From NCBI GenBank assembly GCA_023404715.1, contig JAEYAR010000117.1, positions 1 through 64,000 of the forward strand: a stretch of DNA of 64,000 nucleotides, in the 5' to 3' direction. Positions 1 to 7,588 of the stretch are shown piece after piece; positions within the stretch are counted from its first letter, which is position 1; each line of letters opens with the position of its first letter. The position numbers and the translations under genes were made by a program. The notes beneath the pieces are model-generated. The model was not told where the DNA came from. It did not search any database and saw only the letters and a program-made list of their open reading frames with translations. The stretch is from Bacillota bacterium. GTDB taxonomy: Bacteria; Bacillota; Clostridia; Christensenellales; Aristaeellaceae.

Positions 1-2322
1 GCGCCGCCCTCGGGGCCATACCCCCGGGGCGCCCCAAACCAACTCCATGGTCGCCTCCAGGCGCTGTAAAAACGTCTGAACGTCCATCTGCCCGCCCGCA
101 TAGGGGGCGCACAGCGCGTCGATTTGCGATTGCACCGCGCCGTCCTCCAGCGAGACGTAGAGGGATCGCTCGAAGAATCGGATGTGCGGCGCGAGGCGCC
201 GCCATTCCTCGATGCCCCGCGGGCTGACCTTCCAGCGCAGGAAATCGGGGTTTTCCTGGTACCATTTGAGCCGATCGATCTCTGCTTGCAGGGACTCCGC
301 CTGTATGTTGTCCGGCGCAAGCCCCGCCAGCTGTTCCTCGAGCGCCTCTCGCTGCGCTTCCCTTTCGCGCATCTTCTGCTCGTAGGCCGGCTTCTCCAAG
401 GGCTGCGTCGCGCCCGGATGCAGCTTGTAATAGCGGTCGGCGTCCGCCTCCTGCCGGGTCGCGCAGGCGACGTACGCCCGCGCCAGATCCTGACGGGCGG
501 ACAACGGGTTGACGATCAACACGCTCATATAACCACGTATTACGGGCGTATCCGTTTTCTCAAACGCAAAGGGCAGCAAAGCCTCGGAGTCCTCGCCCAA
601 GGGACAGAGCGCGCCGCCTCCGCCGAACGTGTAAAAGATCGAATGGCTGAGCGTTTCCTCCTCCGGGTAGGCGTCCCATTCCGCCGCATAGGAGATGCCC
701 CGCGCGAGCATAGCCTCGTTCACCCGGGCGAGGGCCTCCAGCGCGCGCCGCAGCGCGGGGTCCTGAAAGCGCAGCGGCTCGTCCGCCGTGTCGCGCTGCT
801 CAATGTAGGCGCGCACGACCCGCCGCACCATGCCGAGATAATCCCACTCCTCCAGGAAGAAGACTCCGTCCTCGGGCCCGGCGTCCGCCTCGAAGCGCAG
901 CATGGCGTCAAAGAGCGCCTCCCAGGTCGCGGGCACCGGCTCATCGCCGAAATAGGCCGCCCACAGCGGACGGTTGACGGTCCAGAGGTTCACGCGAAGC
1001 GACTGGGGATAGGCCACCGGCTCGCCTGCATCGTTCGTGAGCGCCGCCCGGATGGCCGGCCACAGCGCATCCAAGTCGCGCGCGATCTCCTCCGAGGGGG
1101 CGAGGCTGGCCGCATACCCCTTGCCCACCAGCTCGCGGAAGGCGCTGTCCACCGACACCTGAAAGACGTCCGTATCCGCGTCGCCGCTCTGGATGCGCTG
1201 GGCGATCTCCCCGGCGGTCAGCACCTCATAGCGCGCGTCCAGCGTGACGTCCGGATGCTCCTGGGTGAAGGCCGCGTCCAGCCCGCTGTCTTGATTGTTC
1301 ATGCGCAGGCACAGCGTGTTTTCCAGATTCAGGCTTTCCGCGTCGGTTTCGTATACGCTCACCCCATTCATTTGCATCGCGTATTGCCCGCCCGAGAGCA
1401 CCCAGCCTTGCGCATACTCCGTCATGTATTTCTGGCCGTGGGGGAGAATCCGCTCAAAGGCCTTCCCCTCCGTGGAGCGCCAGATGCCGTCCTGATCCGC
1501 GTAGTAGATCGCATCCGCGGCCGCGTCCCAGGCTAGGCCGCCCAGCGGCGTGTCGACGGAGGGCATCTCCAACGGAAGGTCCGCGAGCGCGCCGGTCTCC
1601 GGGTCCAGGCGGCTGAGCACGTAGCGGTTTGCCCCGCCGTCGCGCGCCAGCAGCAGCGCGCCCCCCTCGTACAGGCACATGCCCATCACGCCCTCGATCC
1701 CGTAGCGCCGCCCCTCGCCCGTCAGGGCATCGATCGCGACCACGTCGTAGCTGTACAGGCGGCTGGGCGCCTCGTCGTAATAATTTGACAGCAGATAGAT
1801 CGTCTCATCCCTCGCCATGCCGTAGAGGATCACGCGCCGCCAGCCCGAGGCGTCCAGCGTAAGCGCGGGATCGAAGCGCGCCTGCCGCCAGTGCACGCCC
1901 TCTTCGTCGATCGTGCCGACCCCGCCTACATAGGGGTTGAGCGCATAGAGCGTCTCCCCGTCCGCCACGAGGTCGAACACGGCCTCCTCGACCACGGCCT
2001 GCTGCGCCGCGTTCATGTCGTCAAACGCAACCGCAAAGTCCAGGATGACGTCCGACCAGCGGGGCAGCGCGCTAAACCGCTGCGCCTCCGGCTCGCCGTA
2101 ACGCCAGCGGTAGAGCGAGCCGTCCTTCATGCAGCAGTAGACCGTGTCTGCGCCCTGGGTCATATTCGTCATGCAACCCCGTGTCCCAGTCTGCGGGTAG
2201 ATCGCCTGCTCGATGTACTGTTCACCGAAAATCTCCTGCACGCCCGCCAGCGCAGGGGCGCCCCCCAGCAGTGAGAACGCCGCGCAGATCGCGAGCGCAG
2301 CCGCCAAGTTCCGACGTTTCAT
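1..2322 (-). CDS. Secreted beta-propeller-like / ABC solute-binding fusion protein (3' end beyond window)
   Basis: The frame is open for 774 codons from an ATG placed six bases after GGAGGGA and runs off the left edge without a stop, so the C-terminus is missing. Residues 1-27 form a signal peptide ending in ALAG; there is no lipobox cysteine. About residues 30-330 contain repeated blade-like strands (DGSLYRWRYG, DETIYLLSNYY, DAIYYADQDGIWRS) that resemble a beta-propeller. From about residue 335 the sequence looks like an extracellular family-1 solute-binding protein, with a typical stretch of the type EHPDVTLDARYEV followed by TDVFQVSVDSAF. Inference: an envelope sensor or binding protein that joins a propeller to a periplasmic-binding fold. 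No permease is visible beside it, but the left neighbour is unseen. The binding-protein half is more certain than the propeller. Confidence 0.75.
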   Translation of the reverse strand, partial: MKRRNLAAALAICAAFSLLGGAPALAGVQEIFGEQYIEQAIYPQTGTRGCMTNMTQGADTVYCCMKDGSLYRWRYGEPEAQRFSALPRWSDVILDFAVAFDDMNAAQQAVVEEAVFDLVADGETLYALNPYVGGVGTIDEEGVHWRQARFDPALTLDASGWRRVILYGMARDETIYLLSNYYDEAPSRLYSYDVVAIDALTGEGRRYGIEGVMGMCLYEGGALLLARDGGANRYVLSRLDPETGALADLPLEMPSVDTPLGGLAWDAAADAIYYADQDGIWRSTEGKAFERILPHGQKYMTEYAQGWVLSGGQYAMQMNGVSVYETDAESLNLENTLCLRMNNQDSGLDAAFTQEHPDVTLDARYEVLTAGEIAQRIQSGDADTDVFQVSVDSAFRELVGKGYAASLAPSEEIARDLDALWPAIRAALTNDAGEPVAYPQSLRVNLWTVNRPLWAAYFGDEPVPATWEALFDAMLRFEADAGPEDGVFFLEEWDYLGMVRRVVRAYIEQRDTADEPLRFQDPALRRALEALARVNEAMLARGISYAAEWDAYPEEETLSHSIFYTFGGGGALCPLGEDSEALLPFAFEKTDTPVIRGYMSVLIVNPLSARQDLARAYVACATRQEADADRYYKLHPGATQPLEKPAYEQKMREREAQREALEEQLAGLAPDNIQAESLQAEIDRLKWYQENPDFLRWKVSPRGIEEWRRLAPHIRFFERSLYVSLEDGAVQSQIDALCAPYAGGQMDVQTFLQRLEATMELVWGAPGVWPRGRR

Positions 2323-2334
2323 GAAAATCCCTCC

Positions 2335-2642
2335 TTCGCGTCTTCTACTCATTAGACGGGATTTTCCAGCCAATGCATCCATCCAAATGCAAAAACGGAT
2401 GCTTATACTGCATCCGCCAGACCGTTGAAAAAGCCTCGTTTTGCGCGCAAACCAAAAGCCGTCTGCAAGACTGTAATCGTATCCGACGGCTTTGCCGGCG
2501 GGGCGGGGATTTTTCCGTAGCAAAATACAATTTTGCGGAGGAAAAAGTTACCCGTAAACTCGACAAAGTGGCGTACGCCACTTTGTCGACACGCAAACGG
2601 ATGCTTATACCGCATCCGCATTCAAAATGTTGCGTTTCGCCC
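2335..2642. other. Gene-free stretch filled by terminator hairpins and repeat copy A
   Basis: The space between the stop of the DUF2461 gene and the start of the fusion protein holds two near-identical copies of one small hairpin and a structured repeat between them, described separately. On the minus strand the left hairpin ends in a T-run. I see no convincing promoter for the leftward fusion gene in the remaining 60 bases. Confidence 0.6.
2393..2619 (-). repeat. Structured repeat copy A with duplicated terminator hairpin
   Basis: The core is about 2418-2594 and is flanked by direct copies of a 25-base hairpin (CGGATGC/GCATCCG arms) at 2393-2417 and 2595-2619 that differ at one base. The core can fold into three hairpins: AAAGCCGTC/GACGGCTTT arms at 2456-2491, a GCAAAAT/ATTTTGC hairpin inside TTTTTCC/GGAAAAA at 2511-2546, and a near-perfect CTCGACAAAGTGGC/GCCACTTTGTCGAC hairpin at 2559-2590. 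The right three-quarters match copy B (25422-25604) with about seven differences counted by eye, mostly in loops. On the transcribed (minus) strand only the distal flanking hairpin keeps a T-run (CCGTTTTTGC), so the repeat separates a terminator hairpin from its U-tract. Confidence 0.8.
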
Positions 2643-3341
2643 TCAGAATGGCCGGGCGACGGCCCGTTTCTTCTCCTCGATCGCAGCCTCCAGCAAGAAT
2701 TGGTAGACCGGCGCGATGCGCGCAAAATCAGCGGCGAGCTTGCCCGCCAGGCGCGCGGAAAAGAGCAGGTCAAAGTCCGCGCTCTGCGCATAGAAGCCGA
2801 TGTTACGCCGCTCCAGCCAGCGCCGCAGGGCGTCGGGCTGCTCTGGATAGCGCGCCCGCTTGAAGCAATCGCCCTCCATGTGGAAAACATCCTGCGCTGC
2901 AAATGCGGCTTGCGCATTTTGAAACGCGGTTGCGCCCTCCAGCACCATGGCGCGCAGCGTCTGCATGTAGGCGGTGGAGGGCGCGTAAAACCCGGCGCCG
3001 TAGTCAAAGCCGTCCTTAGTGATCTCGAAGTACAGCCCAGGCGCCTCCGTGCTGTGCATGCGGCCGCGCTTAAAGATGATCCACATGGTGTCGCGGTAGA
3101 GCAGCTTGTCGTGGGAATAGCGCGTATCGCGCCAGATGCGGCAGATCGTCTTGTCCACACGCGGCTGTGTGACGAGCTGCGCGTCGATTTGCAGCATGCT
3201 GGGCGTGAGCGCGACGACGAGCTCGCGCAGAGGCGCCATCACGAAGCGCTGATAGTCCGCCTTGTGCTCCATGAACCACGCGCGGCTGTCGCGCAGCCTG
3301 TTTTCGATCAGAAAATCGATCGTCTCCTTCGAAAAGGGCAT
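2643..3341 (-). CDS. DUF2461 family protein
   Basis: The 232-residue product opens with FSKETIDFLIENRLRDSRAWF, close to the usual start of the DUF2461/TIGR02453 family, and carries the family-like centre RIWRDTRYSHDKLLYRD and GLYFEI. Length is normal for the family. It is cytosolic, with no signal or membrane segment. The family's molecular function is unknown and the sequence adds nothing decisive. The ATG is chosen as the first start before the family's conserved opening; an AAGGCAG ribosome site lies slightly far away. It is divergent from the zinc-ribbon gene. Its terminator has been interrupted by repeat copy A. Confidence 0.85.
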   Translation of the reverse strand: MPFSKETIDFLIENRLRDSRAWFMEHKADYQRFVMAPLRELVVALTPSMLQIDAQLVTQPRVDKTICRIWRDTRYSHDKLLYRDTMWIIFKRGRMHSTEAPGLYFEITKDGFDYGAGFYAPSTAYMQTLRAMVLEGATAFQNAQAAFAAQDVFHMEGDCFKRARYPEQPDALRRWLERRNIGFYAQSADFDLLFSARLAGKLAADFARIAPVYQFLLEAAIEEKKRAVARPF

Positions 3342-3457
3342 CTTTCATCTGCCTTTCAAATTCATTTGCATACGGCATATTTCGATCGCATTTCAGCATA
3401 CTATGCGTGTACAGCCTCACTGGGAGGCTGCGCAGACTTTAAATGGGAGGCCATCAC

Positions 3458-3619
3458 ATGAGCAGAGTGCTTTGCGCCGACTGCGGCGCGCCCTACGACG
3501 CGCGTGAAATGCGCACATGCCCGCACTGCGGCGCATACGTGTGCAACGCCTGCGCCGCGCGCCAGGGCTGCCTATGCGCCGAGTGTGCGAGCGAAGACGA
3601 AAGCTTTATACCGGATTAA
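3458..3619 (+). CDS. Small zinc-ribbon protein (53 aa)
   Basis: This short gene starts at an ATG seven bases after GGGAGG and encodes MSRVLCADCGAPYDAREM and onward. It has four cysteine clusters, CADC, CPHC, CNAC and CLCAEC, spaced like a double zinc ribbon or treble clef that could bind two zinc ions. Such proteins usually mediate protein or nucleic-acid contacts; no specific role can be read here. An intrinsic terminator follows about 15 bases later, so it is probably transcribed alone. The cysteine spacing, ribosome site and terminator together make it a real gene despite its size. Confidence 0.75.
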   Translation: MSRVLCADCGAPYDAREMRTCPHCGAYVCNACAARQGCLCAECASEDESFIPD

Positions 3620-3634
3620 AAGCCCCGCCCGATC

Positions 3635-3672
3635 CCGGAAGAAATCGCCTTCCGGGGTCGTTGTCTTCTTAT
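3635..3672 (+). terminator. Intrinsic terminator after zinc-ribbon gene
   Basis: CCCGGAAG and CTTCCGGG arms enclose a six-to-eight-base loop and are followed by the T-rich stretch GTTGTCTTCTT. It lies directly after the zinc-ribbon stop codon. Confidence 0.6.
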
Positions 3673-3688
3673 AGGAGGTGGGGCTTTC

Positions 3689-4159
3689 ATGCGCCTTCCG
3701 CGCCGTTCTACCGTCGCCGTCGCGCTCTTTAGCGCAATCACGCTCTCCTTCGCCGCGTTGGGGCTGTACGGCCAGCTGCTGCCCGCCATGGGGCCGAGCC
3801 CCTATGACGGCATTCCTCCCTGCGAGGGCGTGACCCTCACCGTACAGGACGCGCCCATCCGCAAGCATCCGGAGTCGATTACGATCTCCATGCAAAATCA
3901 TACGGATCTGCTCGCGGTCTACGGGCTGACCTTCTCGCTTGAGCGCTGGCGCCACGGGGCGTGGCAAGCCCTGCAAATGATCGAGGGGCATTATTTCACC
4001 ATGCCGGCGATTCTGCTAGAGCCCCATGCGCAGGGGGAAGAGACGCTCGCAATCTCTTTTTTCTACGCGTCCGTGCCCCCGGGGCGCTATCGCATCGTCA
4101 AGCCGCTCACCCTGGGCGACGAGACCACGTATGCCGCCGGTGCGTTTACCGTCCGGTAG
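3689..4159 (+). CDS. Secreted Ig-like domain protein (Big_14-type)
   Basis: The 156-residue product has a basic N-terminus and one hydrophobic segment (residues 8-28), a signal peptide or membrane anchor. Residues 60-156 form a beta-rich domain with the pattern YGLTFSLERWRHGAWQAL, a proline/acidic turn, and PGRYRIVKPL near the end. That pattern is typical of Ig-like domains of the Firmicutes Big_14 kind, which often occur in small surface proteins of unknown role. An AGGAGGTGG ribosome site lies nine bases upstream of the ATG. It is convergent with the HAD gene. Domain assignment is by pattern memory and is tentative. Confidence 0.6.
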   Translation: MRLPRRSTVAVALFSAITLSFAALGLYGQLLPAMGPSPYDGIPPCEGVTLTVQDAPIRKHPESITISMQNHTDLLAVYGLTFSLERWRHGAWQALQMIEGHYFTMPAILLEPHAQGEETLAISFFYASVPPGRYRIVKPLTLGDETTYAAGAFTVR

Positions 4160-4179
4160 CCTGTGAACGCCGCCCCGGC

Positions 4180-4809
4180 TTACATCTGCGCGTAATCGGA
4201 AATCACGCGGTCGCAAAGCCGCATCATCTCCGCGCGGTCCGCCTGATTGGTGCCGTCCTCGACGCCGATCACCGTACAGCCCGCTTTTTTCGCCCCCTGC
4301 ATGGCGTACAGCGCGTCCTCAAAGACCGTGCACTCCGCCGCCGTCACGCCCAGGCGCGATGCGGTCAACTCGAAGAACACAGGGTCGTCCTTGCCCCGGC
4401 GCTCCTCCCGCGTGCCCACGACGAAGCGGAAAAAGGCCGTCAGCCCATGCCGGTCCAGCGCGCGCACAGCCATCTCCTGCGGCGTCGCCGTGGCGATACA
4501 GCAAGGAATGCCCTGCGCGTGCAGGCGCTCCAGGTATGCCCGTATCCCGGGCTTAAGGCCGATCTCGGTCATGTAGCAGCGCTCCATGTGCGTAAGGTAT
4601 TCGTCCATGATCGCCTGCGTGTTGACCTTCATGCCAAAGCGCTTTAAGTATAGCTTGGCCGCCATCACGCCGCTCATCTGGCGCAGCGCCTCGCGCAGCT
4701 CGTTTGAAACCTCGATGCCCCGCTTCTCCAAAAAGAGGACGCTGAGCGAGCGCCACTGCTCCATGGAATCGAGCACGGTCCCGTCCATATCAAAAATTGC
4801 CGCCTTCAT
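4180..4809 (-). CDS. HAD-superfamily hydrolase (beta-phosphoglucomutase-like)
   Basis: The product begins MKAAIFDMDGTVLDS, the DxDxT motif of HAD phosphatases with nucleophile Asp and acid/base Asp. It continues with an all-alpha cap, a motif II region (CCIATATPQE), a motif III lysine and the motif IV acidic pair (ECTVFEDALYAMQGAKKAG). About 209 residues fits subfamily IA sugar-phosphate phosphatases or mutases. The start is set at 4809: GGATGG lies just upstream, and an in-frame ATG ten codons earlier (4839) sits only three bases after a TATAAT box, too close to a transcription start to be translated. The substrate is not predictable. Confidence 0.85.
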   Translation of the reverse strand: MKAAIFDMDGTVLDSMEQWRSLSVLFLEKRGIEVSNELREALRQMSGVMAAKLYLKRFGMKVNTQAIMDEYLTHMERCYMTEIGLKPGIRAYLERLHAQGIPCCIATATPQEMAVRALDRHGLTAFFRFVVGTREERRGKDDPVFFELTASRLGVTAAECTVFEDALYAMQGAKKAGCTVIGVEDGTNQADRAEMMRLCDRVISDYAQM

Positions 4810-4840
4810 GCATTCCATCCAATCCACATGCTTTTTCATT

Positions 4841-4873
4841 ATTATAGCACAGCGCGCGCTTTTGTGCTATGAT
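4841..4873. promoter_or_regulatory. Divergent extended -10 promoters within an inverted repeat
   Basis: Two mirror-image arms, ATAGCAC and GTGCTAT, lie 13 bases apart. Each arm runs into an extended -10 box: TGCTATAAT on the minus strand (box 4841-4846) for the HAD gene and TGCTATGAT on the plus strand (box 4868-4873) for the PAP2 gene. No good -35 boxes are present, which fits TGn-type promoters. The shared dyad could also be a repressor site covering both promoters. Confidence 0.6.
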
Positions 4874-4904
4874 GAAGGCATTCTCGCCGGAAAGGGGCCT
4901 TGGC

Positions 4905-5393
4905 ATGACAAAAGAACGCTACGAGGCGATGATCGGCTATTTCAGAGGGCCCCGTCAGCGCGCATGGGTCTTTTGCTTTCGCAATGCGCCCTATCTGCTG
5001 GCTTTTATGTACGCAGGCCTGTGCCTGTACGCGATGTTCGCCGCCCCGGCGATCGCCGTTCGCGTAATCGGCGTGCCGGCCGCCGTGTTCGTGCTCGCCA
5101 CCGTTTTACGCGCGGCGATCAACCGCCCCCGGCCTTACGATGCGCTCGGTTTTAAACCCCTGCTGCCGCACAAGCCCGGCAAGGGCAAAAGCCTGCCCAG
5201 CCGCCACGCCGCCTCGGCGGTCGTCATCGCCTGCGCGCTGACCTACGCGTGGCCGCCCTTGGGCGCCGTTGCCATCCCCTTGGCCGCCTTCGTCTGCTGC
5301 GCGCGCGTGGTCACCGGCATGCACTATCCCTCCGACGTGCTGTGCGCGGCCGCGTTGGCGCTGCTGTGCGCTTGGGTGGGGTTTGGGGGATGA
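4905..5393 (+). CDS. PAP2-family membrane phosphatase
   Basis: The 162-residue product carries the three phosphatase motifs of the PAP2 superfamily: RAAINRPRP (motif C1, with Arg where Lys is common), PSRH (C2) and CARVVTGMHYPSDV (C3, with the catalytic His). Hydrophobic segments around the motifs indicate an integral membrane lipid-phosphate or undecaprenyl-diphosphate phosphatase acting at the outer face. The start at 4905 follows AAAGGGG by eight bases. In-frame ATGs at 4869 and 4872 overlap the -10 box and are rejected. The lipid substrate is inferred from the family, not from specific residues. Confidence 0.85.
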   Translation: MTKERYEAMIGYFRGPRQRAWVFCFRNAPYLLAFMYAGLCLYAMFAAPAIAVRVIGVPAAVFVLATVLRAAINRPRPYDALGFKPLLPHKPGKGKSLPSRHAASAVVIACALTYAWPPLGAVAIPLAAFVCCARVVTGMHYPSDVLCAAALALLCAWVGFGG

Positions 5394-5477
5394 GCCGTCT
5401 TCGGACGCTAAGGGGCTTGCCGATTCGCTCCCTTAATCACACAAAATCACACGCGTGCGATCTTGTCAATCCAAAGT

Positions 5478-5498
5478 TCACACGCGTGTGATTTTTTT
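5478..5498 (+). terminator. Intrinsic terminator after PAP2 gene
   Basis: The 14-base palindrome TCACACGCGTGTGA is followed immediately by seven T. A second copy of most of the sequence (TCACACGCGTG) lies 30 bases upstream and could form an alternative longer stem. Confidence 0.75.
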
Positions 5499-5564
5499 AC
5501 AATTTAACGATACCATCATCTATGGTTTACAAAAGCTTATCCTTCCAATTGTGGATTATCGTAA

Positions 5565-6236
5565 TCATATAATGCGCAGCACATTCTGATAGAGCACCGT
5601 GTATTTCTCCGACGTTAAATCGGCGTGATAGTGCCCGCAGAACCAGTGTTCAAACGCCAGCTTGTCTTCGAGCTTCCCCAGAAAATCCGTAAGCGCGTTT
5701 CGATCCTTCGTGTTCAAGCCCAATACCTGCTGCCCCTTCTCTGTTAGGCAATGGGTGATAACATAATCGACATGCCACCCGGCCTTCTCGAGGTTGTGCT
5801 CTGCGAAGAACATTTCCTTCTTATTGGGCATCTCTTCCGCCCACCAGCTTGACCCGGACGTACGCCTCTCGCGATCGGTCGTCTCCGCGCCGCCAAACGT
5901 AAAGAAGCGTTTGCCTTCCAGTTCAAAAACCTGTCCACGCATCAAATGCCGCACATGGGGCGCTATTTCATGCACCCAGCCCCCGTTCCACGTCTGCACA
6001 TCATATTGATTGAGCGCGGTGTGGTTTTCGTGATTGCCGTCGACGAATGCGACAGAATACGGTCGCCGCTCCCATCCGGCGATAATTCTCTCATCTGCTC
6101 CGTCGTTCCAAACCGCACCGAAGTCTCCGCATACGATCAACAAATCTTCCTTCATAAATGTGCGCGACCTGTCAAATGCCTCAAGTTTTGCAATATCCTT
6201 ATCACGGTGCGTATCTCCGGTAACAAAGATCGCCAT
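5565..6236 (-). CDS. Calcineurin-like metallophosphoesterase
   Basis: All five metal-binding motifs of the family are visible in order: GDTHRD near the N-terminus, CGDFGAVW, VDGNHENH, YVITHCL and FCGHYHAD near the C-terminus. These bind a two-metal centre (Mn/Fe type) that hydrolyses phosphomono- or diesters. The 223-residue length is that of a single catalytic domain with no signal peptide, so the enzyme is cytosolic. The frame starts with MAIFVTGDTH, leaving no room for another start. Specific substrate unknown. It lies downstream of the Agr-like kinase with a 35-base gap and could be cotranscribed with that pair. Confidence 0.9.
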   Translation of the reverse strand: MAIFVTGDTHRDKDIAKLEAFDRSRTFMKEDLLIVCGDFGAVWNDGADERIIAGWERRPYSVAFVDGNHENHTALNQYDVQTWNGGWVHEIAPHVRHLMRGQVFELEGKRFFTFGGAETTDRERRTSGSSWWAEEMPNKKEMFFAEHNLEKAGWHVDYVITHCLTEKGQQVLGLNTKDRNALTDFLGKLEDKLAFEHWFCGHYHADLTSEKYTVLYQNVLRII

Positions 6237-6271
6237 AGCGGTTCCTCCCTATTCTCTCATTATGTGTCGGT

Positions 6272-7588
6272 TTACACCGGCATGACGAACTGCGCTTCCG
6301 CGTATTGCCCGGTCTGACAAATGTTCAAATACAAATCCCGCTTCTCTTCGATCAGCTTACGTACGCTTGCGAGCCCAATGCCCTCATGCCCCTCCTTATC
6401 GCTGGGTCCGCCTTCGCGCATGCGGACCATTTCCAATTCTCCCGCAAACGTGTTGCGCACCACGACCTCCAACGCCCGCGCTTCATTGCGCAGCTCGACA
6501 GACACGTACGGGTTCTCGGCCTCACGCGCAGCCTCCTTCGCGTTGTCGATCAGCACGCCGAGCACGCTGCATAAATCCGCATCGCTCAGCTTCGTCCAGC
6601 GGATGTCAGCCTGCACGAAGAGATAAAACGGAATCTTCTGCTCCTGCGCATCGGCAATCTGGCGAAGCAGCAGCGTGCTAATCGCCGCGCGTGGAATCCG
6701 CTGCAGCGCCACGATGTTTTCGTTGTTGATCAACGCACAGCGCCGGACGATCTCCTCATAATAGGCGCTTACCTCGGATAGGTCCCCCGAAAGGATCGTT
6801 CCCTCAAACCCATATAGCATATTCGCGAGATTATGCCGAAAGTAACGCATGTTGTCGAGCAAGCCATTATAAATCGCCTGGCGCTGCTCCAGCGTCTCGT
6901 TTTTCTTGAGCTGCTGCGCATACCTGATATCCGAGGTTAAATAGGAAATAGCCACGATGCCCGTCAGCGCGCAAAGCATGTAGTTAAGCATAACCTCCAT
7001 CCCCACATCCGCCGTAGAGCTCAGATAAATCCGCTGCATGCTCATGGCGATGGAGAGCGACATGACGGTGACCAGCAACGCGAGGCGTAGGTAGACAAGC
7101 GTCCCTCGTGGTAGCTTCGTAAGGATAGCTGGCAGCACCCTGCGCAGGCCGCACAGCGCAAAGGTAATCAAAAGCATGCCGACCATGACGGACGCGTTGG
7201 CGATGATCCCGCCCCAATAGGGCCGGAACATCCGCCAGGCATCATAGCGCTCCGGTCCCAGAATCGTAAGCAGGACGGGATAGGCGAGCAGTTCGCCCCC
7301 CAATATGCTCGTAAGCAGAAAAGCCCACGTCGATAGGATGCGCATACCTCTTTGCCGAAAGACGACCACCGCTATGACGCCCCAAAATATCGTGTTCGCC
7401 ATAAAAGAAGTCCCTGAGGCCTGGCCCCAGATGAGTAACGTCGTGAGTCCCAGCGCCCCAGTCAGCAGTAGATACAGCACAAAACGGCCCGCATGGAATT
7501 TCTCCCGCGTAAATAGAAGACCGGCAAAGTAGGTCGCGGATCCACAGGTCGCTACAAAGATGGCCGTCCGCATCGATGCGTCGATCAT
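6272..7588 (-). CDS. AgrC-like GHKL sensor histidine kinase
   Basis: The first 200 or so residues contain six or so hydrophobic segments, as in AgrC-type peptide-sensing kinases. The cytosolic half has the phospho-acceptor motif FRHNLANML, then NAKEAA (N box of a GHKL ATPase) and GIGLASVRKL (G box). The start overlaps the response-regulator stop as ATGA, which places it at 7588; an upstream in-frame start is not needed. Together with the next gene it forms a two-component system responding to an extracellular signal. No AgrB or AgrD-like gene is present in the window, so the ligand is unknown. Confidence 0.9.
   Translation of the reverse strand: MIDASMRTAIFVATCGSATYFAGLLFTREKFHAGRFVLYLLLTGALGLTTLLIWGQASGTSFMANTIFWGVIAVVVFRQRGMRILSTWAFLLTSILGGELLAYPVLLTILGPERYDAWRMFRPYWGGIIANASVMVGMLLITFALCGLRRVLPAILTKLPRGTLVYLRLALLVTVMSLSIAMSMQRIYLSSTADVGMEVMLNYMLCALTGIVAISYLTSDIRYAQQLKKNETLEQRQAIYNGLLDNMRYFRHNLANMLYGFEGTILSGDLSEVSAYYEEIVRRCALINNENIVALQRIPRAAISTLLLRQIADAQEQKIPFYLFVQADIRWTKLSDADLCSVLGVLIDNAKEAAREAENPYVSVELRNEARALEVVVRNTFAGELEMVRMREGGPSDKEGHEGIGLASVRKLIEEKRDLYLNICQTGQYAEAQFVMPV

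Noticed and set aside
124..1536. Plus-strand open frame of 470 codons
   Set aside because: It is antisense to the fusion protein, which has a signal peptide, ribosome site and protein-like composition. The plus frame is Arg/His/Leu-rich and low in sense motifs, typical of the shadow of a GC-rich gene.
2403..2621. Minus-strand peptide frame shared with the repeat at 25.4 kb
   Set aside because: The shared peptide is explained by DNA repeat identity. Most differences fall in hairpin loops and change residues freely, and no ribosome site is conserved.
4869..4904. Upstream ATG starts for the PAP2 gene
   Set aside because: They overlap the TATGAT -10 box, so they would not be in the transcript.
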